64,000 nt of DNA from UBA4416 sp040387555 (lineage in GTDB: Bacteria > Bacteroidota > Bacteroidia > B-17B0 > Aurantibacillaceae): assembly GCA_040387555.1 (NCBI GenBank), contig JAZKDO010000001.1, forward strand, positions 310,001 to 374,000, written 5' to 3'. This document shows, piece after piece, positions 8,876 to 17,860 of this stretch. Positions within the stretch are counted from its first letter, which is position 1; each line of letters begins with the position of its first letter. Made by a program: the position numbers and the translations under genes. The notes under the pieces are model-generated. The model had not been told where the DNA came from, did no database searches, and saw nothing but the letters and a program-made list of their open reading frames with translations.

Positions 8876-9457
8876 TTATTTTTTAGCTGGGGCTGCGTTT
8901 GCTTCAGCAGCAACAGCACGTGTTGTTGTAACAGATACAACAGATACGTTTTTAGCGTTTAATAATGTAGCGCCTTCAACGCTGATGTCGCCAATTGCAA
9001 CTGAATCACCGATATCTAATTTAGTAATGTCGATTTCGATAGTATCAGGTAACTTATCAGCGATACCGCGTACTTTTAACTTACGCATTTTCAATACTAA
9101 TTTACCACCTTTTTTAACTCCGTCAGATTGACCTGTGATCACAACCGGAATATTAGCTGTAACTGGTTTACCTTCCATGATTTCTAAGAAATCGGCGTGA
9201 ATTAATTTATCATTAATTTTGTGGTATTGTGCTTCCTGTAATACAGTTCTGTAAACTTTACCATCTAAGTCGATTTCTACGATGTGTGCATTTGGAGTAA
9301 AGATCACAGGTTTGAAAGCACGGATATCTGCTTCAAAATGAATTTGCTCTTTTCCACCATAAATTACACATGGCACATTTCCTTTTTCTCTAACCGCCTT
9401 AGCGTCTACTTTCCCTACGTTCGCTCTTGGTGAACCGCTCAATTTTACTGATTTCAT
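8876..9457 (-). CDS. rplY: 50S ribosomal protein L25/general stress protein Ctc
   Basis: A 193-residue two-domain L25 (TL5/CTC type) that binds 5S rRNA. The L25 domain starts at MKSVKLSGSPRANVGK with EKGNVPCVIYGGKE, and the C-terminal beta domain follows from about residue 95. The tail is alanine-rich (AVAAEANAAPAKK). It lies next to prs on the same strand, an order seen across many bacteria. The 81-bp gap contains no other feature. Confidence 0.94.
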   Translation of the reverse strand: MKSVKLSGSPRANVGKVDAKAVREKGNVPCVIYGGKEQIHFEADIRAFKPVIFTPNAHIVEIDLDGKVYRTVLQEAQYHKINDKLIHADFLEIMEGKPVTANIPVVITGQSDGVKKGGKLVLKMRKLKVRGIADKLPDTIEIDITKLDIGDSVAIGDISVEGATLLNAKNVSVVSVTTTRAVAAEANAAPAKK

Positions 9458-9538
9458 TATTGTTTTATTTTAATTGTTTGATGATGTTTTTAAAATGCCC
9501 GTTTCATCTTATCCACACCGTTATTTATTTTACGGGAA

Positions 9539-10471
9539 TTACATGATAAAATTGCTGCTGATGGATTCATAGTTTTGCACGCTATGGATCACTTTTGCAA
9601 ATAATTCAGCAACACTTAATACTTTTATTTTTTCACTTTGCTGTCTTAATGGAACAGTGTCGGTTACAATTAGTTCTGTTAATTTTGATCCCGCTATATT
9701 ATCGTAAGCTTTTCCTGATAAGATGGCGTGAGTACAAACCGCTCTTACACTTAGAGCTCCTCTTTCCATCATCATGTCAGCCGCTTTACATAACGTACCG
9801 CCTGTATCCACTAAATCGTCTACTAATACAATATTTCTTCCTTCAATTTCACCAATGGCTGTCATGTGATCCACAACATTGGCTTTTGTACGCTGCTTGT
9901 AACAAATAACGATTTCAGATTTTAAATGTTTAGCGTAGGCGTTTGCACGTTTACTGCCTCCCATATCAGGCGCTGCAATAGTTAAGTGAGGCAAATTTAA
10001 TCCCTGTATGTACGGTAAAAATATAGAAGACGCATATAAATGATCTACCGGAATATCAAAGAAACCCTGAATCTGATCAGCATGCAAATCCATTGTCATC
10101 ACGCGGGTTGCACCTGCTAGAGCAAGCATATCTGCTACTAATTTAGCGCCAATGGCCACACGGGGCTGATCTTTACGATCCTGACGGGCATATCCAAAAT
10201 AAGGTAACACCGCAATTACTTCGTTAGCCGAAGCGCGTTTTGCAGCATCCAGCATCAAGAGTAGTTCCATTAAATTATCTGCCGGAGGCATGGTAGATTG
10301 AATAGCGAATACGCTTTGACCGCGGATACTTTCATCATAAGATACCTGAATCTCACCATCGCTGAAACGGTAATGAGACATTTTACCCAAATCTTTGCCG
10401 TAGGATTTTGCAATCTGTTCTGCTAAGGTATTTGTAGCACTTCCTGAGAATAATCTAACTTCTGTTTCCAT
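9539..10471 (-). CDS. prs: Ribose-phosphate pyrophosphokinase
   Basis: Makes PRPP from ribose 5-phosphate and ATP for nucleotide, His and Trp synthesis. Motifs: LFSGSATNTLAEQIA, RYARQDRK-type loop (YFGYARQDRKDQPR), MTMDLHADQIQGFF and the PRPP-binding VLVDDLVDTGGTL. I place the start at ATG 10471 (METEVRLF, 310 residues) and not at the in-frame Met 72 bases upstream, because 310 residues is the normal length and the extra leader lacks similarity to the family. Divergent from tRNA-Leu. Confidence 0.95.
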   Translation of the reverse strand: METEVRLFSGSATNTLAEQIAKSYGKDLGKMSHYRFSDGEIQVSYDESIRGQSVFAIQSTMPPADNLMELLLMLDAAKRASANEVIAVLPYFGYARQDRKDQPRVAIGAKLVADMLALAGATRVMTMDLHADQIQGFFDIPVDHLYASSIFLPYIQGLNLPHLTIAAPDMGGSKRANAYAKHLKSEIVICYKQRTKANVVDHMTAIGEIEGRNIVLVDDLVDTGGTLCKAADMMMERGALSVRAVCTHAILSGKAYDNIAGSKLTELIVTDTVPLRQQSEKIKVLSVAELFAKVIHSVQNYESISSNFIM

Positions 10472-10549
10472 GTTGTGATTAAGGGACGCAAATGTAGTAA
10501 AAATAGCCGTTTTTACAATATTTTTACTTGTTTTTTTGTGCATGGAACA

Positions 10550-10580
10550 TTTGGTTTAAAGAAAAAACTCATTACATTTG
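10550..10580 (+). promoter_or_regulatory. Promoter of tRNA-Leu
   Basis: TTTG at 10550-10553, a 19-bp spacer, and TACATTTG at 10573-10580: an exact TTTG-N19-TAnnTTTG Bacteroidota primary promoter, 42 bp before the tRNA. Confidence 0.8.
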
Positions 10581-10622
10581 CAGCCCTTATTGTTGGAAAA
10601 TTGACAAAAGGGAGTCTAAAAT

Positions 10623-10704
10623 GCCCAGCTGGCGGAATGGTAGACGCGCTGGTCTCAAACACCTGTGGGAAACCGTGCCGGTTCGAGTCCGGCGCTGGGT
10701 ACCA
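10623..10704 (+). tRNA. tRNA-Leu (anticodon CAA)
   Basis: Acceptor arms GCCCAGC and GCTGGGT pair (one G-U), the T arm GTTCGAGTCC is canonical, a long variable arm typical of class II tRNAs follows the anticodon stem, and CCA is encoded. The seven-base loop CTCAAAC gives anticodon CAA; one stem pair (T-T) is imperfect. It has its own promoter and a terminator directly after it. Its 3' end coincides with the left end of the island and with the coding end of the adjacent serine recombinase. Confidence 0.9.
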
Positions 10705-12214
10705 AGCCGGAAAGGGAGCAAATTTTGCTCCCTTTCCTTTTTTTACCCCCTCCATATTGCCCGTCTCCGTAGGTTATCAGCGTTATGAGATTATTTATCT
10801 TCTCCGTTCGAACTCGTCCGTCCGAAAACACGCCATTTTCCTTCAAGGTCGAACGGATAATGTCTTGTTTCCCGCTAACATCCAAGTTGTCAAAGAGATG
10901 TCCTAAATTGTGAATTGCGGTCAATGCTTTCTTCAAATAATCCTTGTATTCGACTTCGATTTGGTTGAAGCCTAATTGTTGGGCTAACAAAGCTTCTATT
11001 TTAGGCTCGATATTGCGCTTTATTTCTTTGTAATCCGCCATATCCATTTCGCCATCCAGCATCATTTGCTGAGCTTTATTCAAGCGTTCTTTATTCTTTT
11101 CGATCTCCACTTCTAAAGCGTTTTTATTGGCGTTTTTGTCCCCGCTCTTGTTCTTAAAATAGTTCTCCGAGATATAATCGTAAATCTTGTGAACCCCCTC
11201 CTTAAATCGAAATTTGGCGATAAAATCAGAAAAGGCGCTGTTTGCTTCATGCGCTTTAACCCTCTCCTTGCAAGGATATTTACAGTGGTAATAATGGTGC
11301 TTAATCCCGCTTCCTCCGGTCGAGGCACTTCCGCATAATTTCCTGCCACATTGTGGACAATTTAAATAACCCCTTAATGGTAATTCCTCTTGGGCGCAAA
11401 TTTTATAGGAGGTTTTAAACCTTTTACCTGCAAGGGCTAATTGAACCCTATCAAATAAAGCTTCAGAAATTATTGGTTCATGTTGTCCCTTTATAATTTG
11501 CTCTTCTTCATTTTTATATGCAGGGATAATAATCCTTCCGCAATAAGCCGGATTTTTAAAATAAGTGTAAAATTGACTTTTCTTAAAATCAAATCCTTTC
11601 TTTATACACATCCTTCTCACATCTTCAACTCCATAATCTCCTGATGCTAAAGTTTCAAATGCCCACCTTATAATTGGAGCGTACTGATTTGGAACGATTA
11701 CTTTTTTCCCTCTATCATCCAATTTATTATCATAGCCTTTCGGGGCAGATGAAATCCATCTTCCTTCTTTTCTTGCTCTTCGCATTCCAACCAAAGTATT
11801 TAATGCCCTTCTGTCGTTTTCAACTTCGGGTGCAGATAAATAAAAGGCGAGCATAATTTTATTTTCAGGAATACTTAAATCTAAAGGTTGCTCAACTGCT
11901 TGAGGTTCTATTCCAATTTTATTCAAGGTGCTTATCATCGCATAAGCATCAGGGGCATTTCTTGAAAAGCGATCCCACTTTGTGAACATTAAATAATCGG
12001 CTCGAATTTTCTTTGTCTTTAATCGAACCAACAATTTATTAAATGCAGGTCGTATAAAAGTCTTTGCTGAGTAATCCTCTTTTACAACTTCAAGCATTTG
12101 AATAGAATTCATTTCACAATACTTTCTTAGGTACTCTTCCTGATGCCTCATGGAGTATCCTTTGTCGGCTTGCTCATCTGTTGAAACCCGAATGTAAATA
12201 ATCGCCTTTTTCAT
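10655..12214 (-). CDS. Large serine recombinase A (island integrase), reading into tRNA-Leu
   Basis: A 519-codon frame. It has the resolvase-type catalytic domain with serine in YIRVSTDEQ (Ser about 11) and the helix-E motif DRFSRN, the recombinase domain, a zinc ribbon (CPQCGRKLCG ... HCKYPC, about 290-325) and a coiled coil (about 375-440): a complete large serine integrase. The last residues (GLVPSAGLEPARFPTGV) are encoded by the antisense of tRNA-Leu, so the natural C-terminus depends on the integration site and may be shorter in the circular form. The terminator hairpin after the tRNA is also inside the frame. Cotranscribed with the 73-residue gene 11 bp upstream. Confidence 0.9.
   Translation of the reverse strand: MKKAIIYIRVSTDEQADKGYSMRHQEEYLRKYCEMNSIQMLEVVKEDYSAKTFIRPAFNKLLVRLKTKKIRADYLMFTKWDRFSRNAPDAYAMISTLNKIGIEPQAVEQPLDLSIPENKIMLAFYLSAPEVENDRRALNTLVGMRRARKEGRWISSAPKGYDNKLDDRGKKVIVPNQYAPIIRWAFETLASGDYGVEDVRRMCIKKGFDFKKSQFYTYFKNPAYCGRIIIPAYKNEEEQIIKGQHEPIISEALFDRVQLALAGKRFKTSYKICAQEELPLRGYLNCPQCGRKLCGSASTGGSGIKHHYYHCKYPCKERVKAHEANSAFSDFIAKFRFKEGVHKIYDYISENYFKNKSGDKNANKNALEVEIEKNKERLNKAQQMMLDGEMDMADYKEIKRNIEPKIEALLAQQLGFNQIEVEYKDYLKKALTAIHNLGHLFDNLDVSGKQDIIRSTLKENGVFSDGRVRTEKINNLITLITYGDGQYGGGKKRKGSKICSLSGLVPSAGLEPARFPTGV
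10697..10711. other. Putative attachment core at tRNA-Leu (left end)
   Basis: GGGTACCAAGCCGGA spans the tRNA 3' end and the start of the terminator stem. The same 15-mer with three changes (GGGTACTAGACCGGA) is at 50506-50520, in the same place and reading frame of the second recombinase gene (codons for S-G-L-V-P in both). Inferred as recombination core; no empty site was available. Confidence 0.5.
10709..10744 (+). terminator. Terminator after tRNA-Leu
   Basis: Perfect 14-bp stem GGAAAGGGAGCAAA/TTTGCTCCCTTTCC followed by T7 on the + strand. It ends tRNA-Leu transcription and lies inside the recombinase A frame. Confidence 0.85.
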
Positions 12215-12225
12215 TTTACTTTATT

Positions 12226-12447
12226 TTATGCTGCTTGTTTAAAATCTTCTGCTTCTCTTTTTTGCTTTTCTTTTTCAAATTCAGCTTCTCTTTGTTTATG
12301 CTTCATGAATACTCGGTAATCTAATTCAGCGAGCTTGTATAAAAACTCTCTTATTTCTAAAACCTCTTCATCAGAATATTTCGAACCATCGGATTCAAGA
12401 ACTGATTTGCATTTATTCAAACTAATTTTTTCAACTGCCTTTTCCAT
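12226..12447 (-). CDS. Small charged protein paired with recombinase A
   Basis: 73 residues, acidic-then-basic helical protein with no motif I recognise (EVLEIREFLYKLAELDYRVF followed by a KQREAEFEKEKQKREAE helix). It begins the recombinase A transcript, 11 bp upstream of it. A counterpart occupies the same position before recombinase B (52046-52300) and shares the pattern Cys-Lys, an acidic stretch, then a leucine-rich helix with Tyr. The pairing suggests a recombination directionality or control factor, which is inference only. Confidence 0.7.
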   Translation of the reverse strand: MEKAVEKISLNKCKSVLESDGSKYSDEEVLEIREFLYKLAELDYRVFMKHKQREAEFEKEKQKREAEDFKQAA

Positions 12448-12530
12448 TTTACTCTCCTTCTTTAAAAATCAACTACAACCAATCAAACATCATCGCTAAT
12501 TGAGGGAACTAACGACAAGTTCGATACACG

Positions 12531-12715
12531 TTTTGGAACGTAGAAGCGAATTCAACTATTTTTTTTTGAGGGTAAAAAATGATAGAAACAGACTTGCACG
12601 TTCAAAATATAAGTGCCATACTTAATGGCAAATACAGCTAAGAATCGTCAATTTTTCGGGGATATAGGGTACAACAACACACAAGGCAAAACTACGCCCA
12701 AGCAAAAGGCTGCTA
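12531..12715. repeat. Recombinase leader region, copy A
   Basis: About 185 bp upstream of the recombinase A operon align nearly end to end with 52341-52525 upstream of recombinase B. The best block, CTTGCACGTTCAAAATATAAGTGCCATAC (12593-12621), is identical in both and contains GCAC...GTGC arms. Likely holds promoter, operator or recombination sites. The rest of the 322-bp gap (12448-12769) shows no gene. Confidence 0.75.
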
Positions 12716-12769
12716 AGACCGTTTGCAAATTTCCCTTAAGGAACTTTAAAACTCTTTAAAATTTTTTCG

Positions 12770-13504
12770 TTACACCAAGGCAGGTAATTCAGGATAAGAA
12801 AATGCTTCCTTGACTTTCGGCTGGTTAGGGTTTTCAGTTCTTGAAGTAATTAACTTTGAAATAGTATGAGCCGACATTAGTTTTTCGTCACATGGTTTCA
12901 TCAAATCAACAATTGCCTCCTTGCTAATTGATGGATCAATCCATTTATGCATTGCGTCTCCAGTTAGTATTAATGGCATCCTTTTTTTTGAATTGTGGAT
13001 CTCTGCCATTAAAGGGTTTGCCTCTGTAGTAATGATTGAGGTTGTATTAATGACTTCTCCAGTTTCTTTATTAACCCACGATTCATAAATACCACCAAAT
13101 GTAAAAACAGGTTGATCTTTCAAGTAAATGTAATACGGGTATTTAACTTTGTTATAGTCTCTCCACTCATAAAATCCCTTTGTAAAAATCAGACATCTTT
13201 TTTTACCGATGCTTGCTCTAAATGATGGCAATTCAAAAATAGTCTCACTTTTTGCATTAAGAGTGTTTTTTCTCATCTCTTTTGCCTTTGCCTCATCTTT
13301 GCACCATTTAGGAATTAAGCCCCAATTAAATGACTGGACTTTTTCAGGGTTCTCCGATGTTAATAGTGGAACCTTTGAAAAGGTGAATCCAGACATTCTA
13401 TAAAAATATTCATCCCATTCATCATTGCGAATAGCGTTGTCTAAATATTGATCTATAAAATCATCAATTTCAACTTTTGAAGGTATCTCTTTATTATAAC
13501 ACAT
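12770..13504 (-). CDS. SRAP-domain (YedK/HMCES-like) abasic-site protein
   Basis: A 244-residue protein whose Met is followed by Cys2 (MCYNKE), the residue that forms the thiazolidine crosslink with abasic sites once Met is removed. Further SRAP hallmarks: NAKSETIFELPSFR (Asn and Glu of the active site), GFYEWRDYN, and the histidine in the MAEIHNSKKRMPLIL segment. It protects single-stranded DNA with abasic sites during replication. It follows dnaE at 50 bp on the same strand, so it is the last gene of a damage-tolerance operon. Confidence 0.92.
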   Translation of the reverse strand: MCYNKEIPSKVEIDDFIDQYLDNAIRNDEWDEYFYRMSGFTFSKVPLLTSENPEKVQSFNWGLIPKWCKDEAKAKEMRKNTLNAKSETIFELPSFRASIGKKRCLIFTKGFYEWRDYNKVKYPYYIYLKDQPVFTFGGIYESWVNKETGEVINTTSIITTEANPLMAEIHNSKKRMPLILTGDAMHKWIDPSISKEAIVDLMKPCDEKLMSAHTISKLITSRTENPNQPKVKEAFSYPELPALV

Positions 13505-13554
13505 GATTAGTTACAAGTACTATTTATAGAGCAAATTTACGAAATTTTTCGCTT

Positions 13555-16500
13555 TCATTCTTCCATTTTGTGCCGAGGTAATCCGATCTCGTGCTCTTGT
13601 GGATATGGCGCTCTATGGGTTGAACTCACATCTTCTTTAATTTTAGACTGAGTCCGGAACTGATTGCTTTTTGAGTTTGAATATCGAGGATCAGCAATGA
13701 AGGGTAACTTCGCCATCTTGCTAATTGTTATTGTCGGGAAATGAAAATCAACTTCAACAATTCCAAGTAGCAAATAACATCCTCCGCCTTGAAAGGGATA
13801 TTTTGCAAGGCAATTCGCAAAATGAGCGGTATCGAAAAATTCTCCTTCCGAATCAATCCATGTTCCAAAATACATATCCCCTGATTTGGTCGGCACTTGT
13901 TTTCGAGATACTAAATAGGCTAACATTTTAACCTCTTTCTTATGATGGTTCAATAAATCTTTTGCTAAAACATGTCCCCGGTAATTAGTTTGTAGAAGAT
14001 CAAATGGTGAACACGAAACCGTGAAGCCTAATATTTCAATTTCATCAAATGCATCTTCGAACTCTGATCGCTCTAATTGCGGTAGCTTATATTCCTTAAC
14101 AGGTTCTTGCAATAGCATTAAGCTTCTGTTCTCTGGTTTAAAGTTTACTAAAATCAGGCGTGCTGCTAATATTAATTCATTCTTTGATTTTCCAGTAAAT
14201 CTAAATGCCCCGATAAAAATTAAGGTTTGAATTGTTTCAATTCCAATAGGTACTCTATTAATAAAATCTTCTAAGGATAGGAACAATCCATTGACTTCCC
14301 GTTCCTCCAGTAAAATCCTTACTACAGATTGATCCAAACTTTTTATGTGAACGAAACCAATATAAACGTCCTTCCCTATGACAATAGTATCGTTCTTGCT
14401 GATGTTTACACATGTATTATGAATGATAGCACCTGCCATTTTTGCTTCGTGCAAATAGATTTCAGTTCGATAAAATCCTCCAAAGTTGTTGACCGCAGAG
14501 ACCATAAACTCAATTGGATGATATACTTTTAGATAAAGACTTTGGTAGCTTTCAACAGCGTATGATGCAGAGTGCGCCTTACAAAATGAATATCCCGCAA
14601 ACGATTCTATTTGTCTATACACCTCCTCGCTTAACTTTAATGAATGTCCTAATTTTTCACAACTCTCAAAATAATTATCCTTTACTAATTGAAGTTCTTT
14701 TAGAGATCTGCTCTTACCGCTTATCGCCCTGCGTAAAATATCACCTTTAGCAGCGCTTAGCCCGCCAAAGTGCAAGGCGATTTTTATCACATCTTCCTGA
14801 TAGACCATTACGCCATATGTTTCTCCAAGGTGTTCTTTAAATACTGGATGGAAGTATTCAAACTTGTCGGGATTATTGTGGCGAAATATATACTCTCGCA
14901 TCATCCCACTCTGTGCTACACCGGGACGGATAATTGATGAAGCAGCAACTAATACTTTATAGTTATCGCATTTCAATCGTCTCAGCAAACCCCGCATAGC
15001 AGGACTTTCAATATAGAAACATCCAATTGTTTTTCCTTTACTTAAATGTTCATTGCATTTTGCTTCATTTTTGGAAAGGGAAACATTACGAATATCGATG
15101 GTCACTCCAGTATTTTCTTTTACAATGCGTACAGTATCGTTAATAGTTCCGAGTCCTCGCTGGCTTAGAATATCGAATTTTTCAAATCCAATGTCCTCCG
15201 CAATGTGCATATCAAATTGAACTATTGGAAAACCTTTTGGTGGCATCTCCAAAGCTGTGAAATTAGTAATAGGCTCTTCAGAAATTAGGATTCCACAAGA
15301 ATGCATACTTCGTTGATTCGGATATTTTTCGAGCATCATTCCATACTTCTGAACAGCTTTTACTACTTTATTGTTGTCATGAAATTTCATTGGATTCTTT
15401 GCTAATTCATCCAATTCCTCTTTAGGTAAACCAAAGACTTTACCCACCTCACGAAATATAGAGCGGTATTTAAATTCAGCTATCGTTCCACAAAAGGCTA
15501 CATGGTTTGTATCAAACCTTTTGAAGATATAATCTAAAATTGTATCTCTGTCCTTCCACGACCAATCGATATCAAAGTCGGGAGGACTTTTTCTATTTTC
15601 ATTTAAAAATCGTTCAAAGTATAAATCCAATTCGATTGGACAGATATCTGTTATTCCCAAACAATAACTGACAATACTATTTGCACCACTGCCTCGTCCA
15701 ACATGCATAAATCCACTATGATTGCTGTAGCGAATAATGTCCCACGTGATCAAAAAATAGCCACTAAAATTTAATTTATCAATGACCTCTAATTCCGTTC
15801 GCACTTTTTCAATAGCTTTCGCATTTTTAGTTCCGTAGCGTTTGATCATTCCTTCATGCGCCAATTTAGTAAGCATAAGCATATCGCTGTATTTGCTTTC
15901 TGTGTAGTACTTTTTGTTTTTTGGTGTATTAAAGTCAAATCGATAATTGCATTCTTGAATTAAAAATTCTGTGTTTTTAATAATCTGTGGGTAGTCAATG
16001 TACTTTGCTAAAAGCTCATCGAGGGGTTGCATTACTTCGGTGCTTTTGCAAATGAGATCTTCGCTAAGCCGAGAGAGAATTATATTGGTGTCAACAGCCC
16101 TTAATATTTTATGTAAACGGAATTCATCTTCGGTGCGGAAAGTAACAGGTTGTAGAATAACCATTTTATGCAATTTTGATTTCCATTCGGAACGATGCAG
16201 TTTAATCAACTGTTCCGGTCGGATACCAATATATTCGTAATCTTTTAAAATGAGTGGTACGTTTTCTAATGGATATATAATAGCTACGTGATTAAATTCA
16301 GGAGAAAAATTTGTGAGGAGGTGATTGCCGAAATTATGCTGAGTAAGTGCCCGGCACATTTCTCCTATACCCTGATATGACTGTGCCAAGCCAATAAAGT
16401 TCAATTTATGATTTGTACGAAACTCCATTCCGACTAATGGTTTAATACCCACCACTTCACACTCTTTAATGAAGTCGTAAATTCCCGTAACTGTATTTAT

Positions 16501-16611
16501 GTCTGTTAGTGCCAGGGCTTCAACATTGCATGCCTTTGCCTGTTGAACTAATTCGACTAATGGAACTGTTCCGAAACGTAAACTATGATATGAGTGACAA
16601 TTTAAATACAT
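13555..16611 (-). CDS. DNA polymerase III alpha-like polymerase (DnaE2/ImuC-like)
   Basis: 1018 residues, C-family polymerase: PHP domain (about 1-200, with degenerate CHSYHSLRFG and LALTDIN), palm catalytic PPDFDIDWSWKDRD (about 340) with the Asp pair, and the fingers/beta-binding region after it. It is about 150 residues shorter than replicative DnaE, as in the error-prone DnaE2 branch. It lies 11 bp after dinB in the same operon, the usual ImuB/ImuC-like pairing, and is followed by an SRAP protein. Many changes in the PHP metal residues suggest that its proofreading is inactive. Confidence 0.88.
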   Translation of the reverse strand: MYLNCHSYHSLRFGTVPLVELVQQAKACNVEALALTDINTVTGIYDFIKECEVVGIKPLVGMEFRTNHKLNFIGLAQSYQGIGEMCRALTQHNFGNHLLTNFSPEFNHVAIIYPLENVPLILKDYEYIGIRPEQLIKLHRSEWKSKLHKMVILQPVTFRTEDEFRLHKILRAVDTNIILSRLSEDLICKSTEVMQPLDELLAKYIDYPQIIKNTEFLIQECNYRFDFNTPKNKKYYTESKYSDMLMLTKLAHEGMIKRYGTKNAKAIEKVRTELEVIDKLNFSGYFLITWDIIRYSNHSGFMHVGRGSGANSIVSYCLGITDICPIELDLYFERFLNENRKSPPDFDIDWSWKDRDTILDYIFKRFDTNHVAFCGTIAEFKYRSIFREVGKVFGLPKEELDELAKNPMKFHDNNKVVKAVQKYGMMLEKYPNQRSMHSCGILISEEPITNFTALEMPPKGFPIVQFDMHIAEDIGFEKFDILSQRGLGTINDTVRIVKENTGVTIDIRNVSLSKNEAKCNEHLSKGKTIGCFYIESPAMRGLLRRLKCDNYKVLVAASSIIRPGVAQSGMMREYIFRHNNPDKFEYFHPVFKEHLGETYGVMVYQEDVIKIALHFGGLSAAKGDILRRAISGKSRSLKELQLVKDNYFESCEKLGHSLKLSEEVYRQIESFAGYSFCKAHSASYAVESYQSLYLKVYHPIEFMVSAVNNFGGFYRTEIYLHEAKMAGAIIHNTCVNISKNDTIVIGKDVYIGFVHIKSLDQSVVRILLEEREVNGLFLSLEDFINRVPIGIETIQTLIFIGAFRFTGKSKNELILAARLILVNFKPENRSLMLLQEPVKEYKLPQLERSEFEDAFDEIEILGFTVSCSPFDLLQTNYRGHVLAKDLLNHHKKEVKMLAYLVSRKQVPTKSGDMYFGTWIDSEGEFFDTAHFANCLAKYPFQGGGCYLLLGIVEVDFHFPTITISKMAKLPFIADPRYSNSKSNQFRTQSKIKEDVSSTHRAPYPQEHEIGLPRHKMEE

Positions 16612-16622
16612 CTGATTAATTA

Positions 16623-17780
16623 CTATTTTTTTGAGTTAAGTCCTTTAACCCCTTCGCAACGTTGAATTGCATTGAACCCAAATCTGTTTTTTATCTTATC
16701 AATAGCTTGATACAATGAAATTATTTCTGTTGTGTCCTCAAATAAATTAATTTGATACGTTCCCCTAACCAATCCACTTAATTTAACTCCAATCAAACGC
16801 AATCGCATTCTCCGGTCATAAAGGCTATCAAACAATTCGGTGGCTTTCTTAAGAATAATGTGATCGCAAGAAGTATAACTGATTTTGCATTGCTTGGTTT
16901 CCGTATCGAAATTATTATATCTGATTTTTACAGTTACTGTTGATGTTAACCATTGCTCTTTTCTTAATTGGTAAGCCACCTGTTCTACCATCGCTACTAT
17001 CAACGATTTGAGTTTTGGAATATCCATAGTGTCCTGATCAAAAGTTTCTTCCGTAGAAATCGATTTACGCTCATTATATGGTTCTACCGGATTGTTATCA
17101 ATACCGTTAGCTTTCTTCCATAACTCAATTCCATTTTTGCCAATCATTTGTTGTAAAACTTCAACAGGCATTTCAGACAAAGTTTGTATTGTGCGAATGC
17201 CAACTCGTGACAATAGTTGAAAGGTCACATCACCAACCATAGGAATTTTCTGAATTGATAATGGATTTAAGAAGGGCTTTACATTTGTTTCTGTAATATG
17301 TAGTTTGCCTAACGGTTTTGCTTCTCCAGTACCAATCTTCGAAACAGTTTTGTTTACCGACAAGGCGAAACTAATGGGCAGTCCTGTTTCTTTTATTATT
17401 TTGCTTGTTAGTTCATTTGTCCACTTATAACATCCAAAAAATTTATCCATTCCGGATATATCAAGGTAAAATTCATCAATGCTTGCCTTCTCCATTATCG
17501 GAGCATGCTCACTAATAATACTTGAAACTTCATTAGATTTCTTTGAAAACAATTCCATGTCTCCTTTTATGACCTTCGCTTGCGGACACAATCTCAAAGC
17601 CATCTGTACTGGCATTGCTGATCGAACACCAAAAACCCTTGCTTCGTATGAACATGAAGCGACCACCCCTCTCGTTCCACCACCGACAATAAGAGGTATT
17701 CCATTCAGCTGAGAATTACCCAATCTAATACAGGACACAAAAAAAGTGTCCAAATCCATATGCACCACAGCTCTTTCCAT
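16623..17780 (-). CDS. Y-family DNA polymerase (DinB/Pol IV-like)
   Basis: Start placed at ATG 17780 (MERAVVHMDLDTFF, 385 residues), since the 17 residues upstream have no family similarity and overlap the regulatory palindrome. Palm motifs are intact: HMDLDTFFVS and SIDEFYLDISGMD contain the catalytic Asp and Asp-Glu, so it should be an active lesion-bypass polymerase, unlike ImuB proteins that lack them. A helix-hairpin-helix thumb and a little-finger domain follow. First gene of the dinB-dnaE-SRAP operon, divergent from an S24 repressor. Confidence 0.93.
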   Translation of the reverse strand: MERAVVHMDLDTFFVSCIRLGNSQLNGIPLIVGGGTRGVVASCSYEARVFGVRSAMPVQMALRLCPQAKVIKGDMELFSKKSNEVSSIISEHAPIMEKASIDEFYLDISGMDKFFGCYKWTNELTSKIIKETGLPISFALSVNKTVSKIGTGEAKPLGKLHITETNVKPFLNPLSIQKIPMVGDVTFQLLSRVGIRTIQTLSEMPVEVLQQMIGKNGIELWKKANGIDNNPVEPYNERKSISTEETFDQDTMDIPKLKSLIVAMVEQVAYQLRKEQWLTSTVTVKIRYNNFDTETKQCKISYTSCDHIILKKATELFDSLYDRRMRLRLIGVKLSGLVRGTYQINLFEDTTEIISLYQAIDKIKNRFGFNAIQRCEGVKGLNSKK

Positions 17781-17785
17781 TTTAT

Positions 17786-17831
17786 TTTGCCGAATTGTTT
17801 TTTTTTGTACATTTGTTAATATAATTAACAA
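17786..17831 (+). promoter_or_regulatory. Promoter and operator between dinB and the S24 repressor
   Basis: TTTG (17786-17789), 18 bp, TACATTTG (17808-17815) forms a promoter for the repressor. A perfect palindrome TTGTTAATATAATTAACAA (17813-17831) overlaps its -7 box, with another GTTAAT half-site at about 17836-17841. Position suggests repressor autoregulation and control of both directions; the binder is inferred. Confidence 0.65.
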
Positions 17832-17860
17832 TCTTGTGTTAATAATAATACCAAATAAAA

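Noticed and set aside
8672..8962. 96-residue frame on the + strand between the LON-domain gene and rplY
   Set aside because: Runs through a repeat and a terminator and overlaps the real rplY gene.
10513..10755. Minus-strand frame ending in PDSNRHGFPQVFETSAS-like residues
   Set aside because: This is the antisense of tRNA-Leu; such frames are a known annotation artefact.
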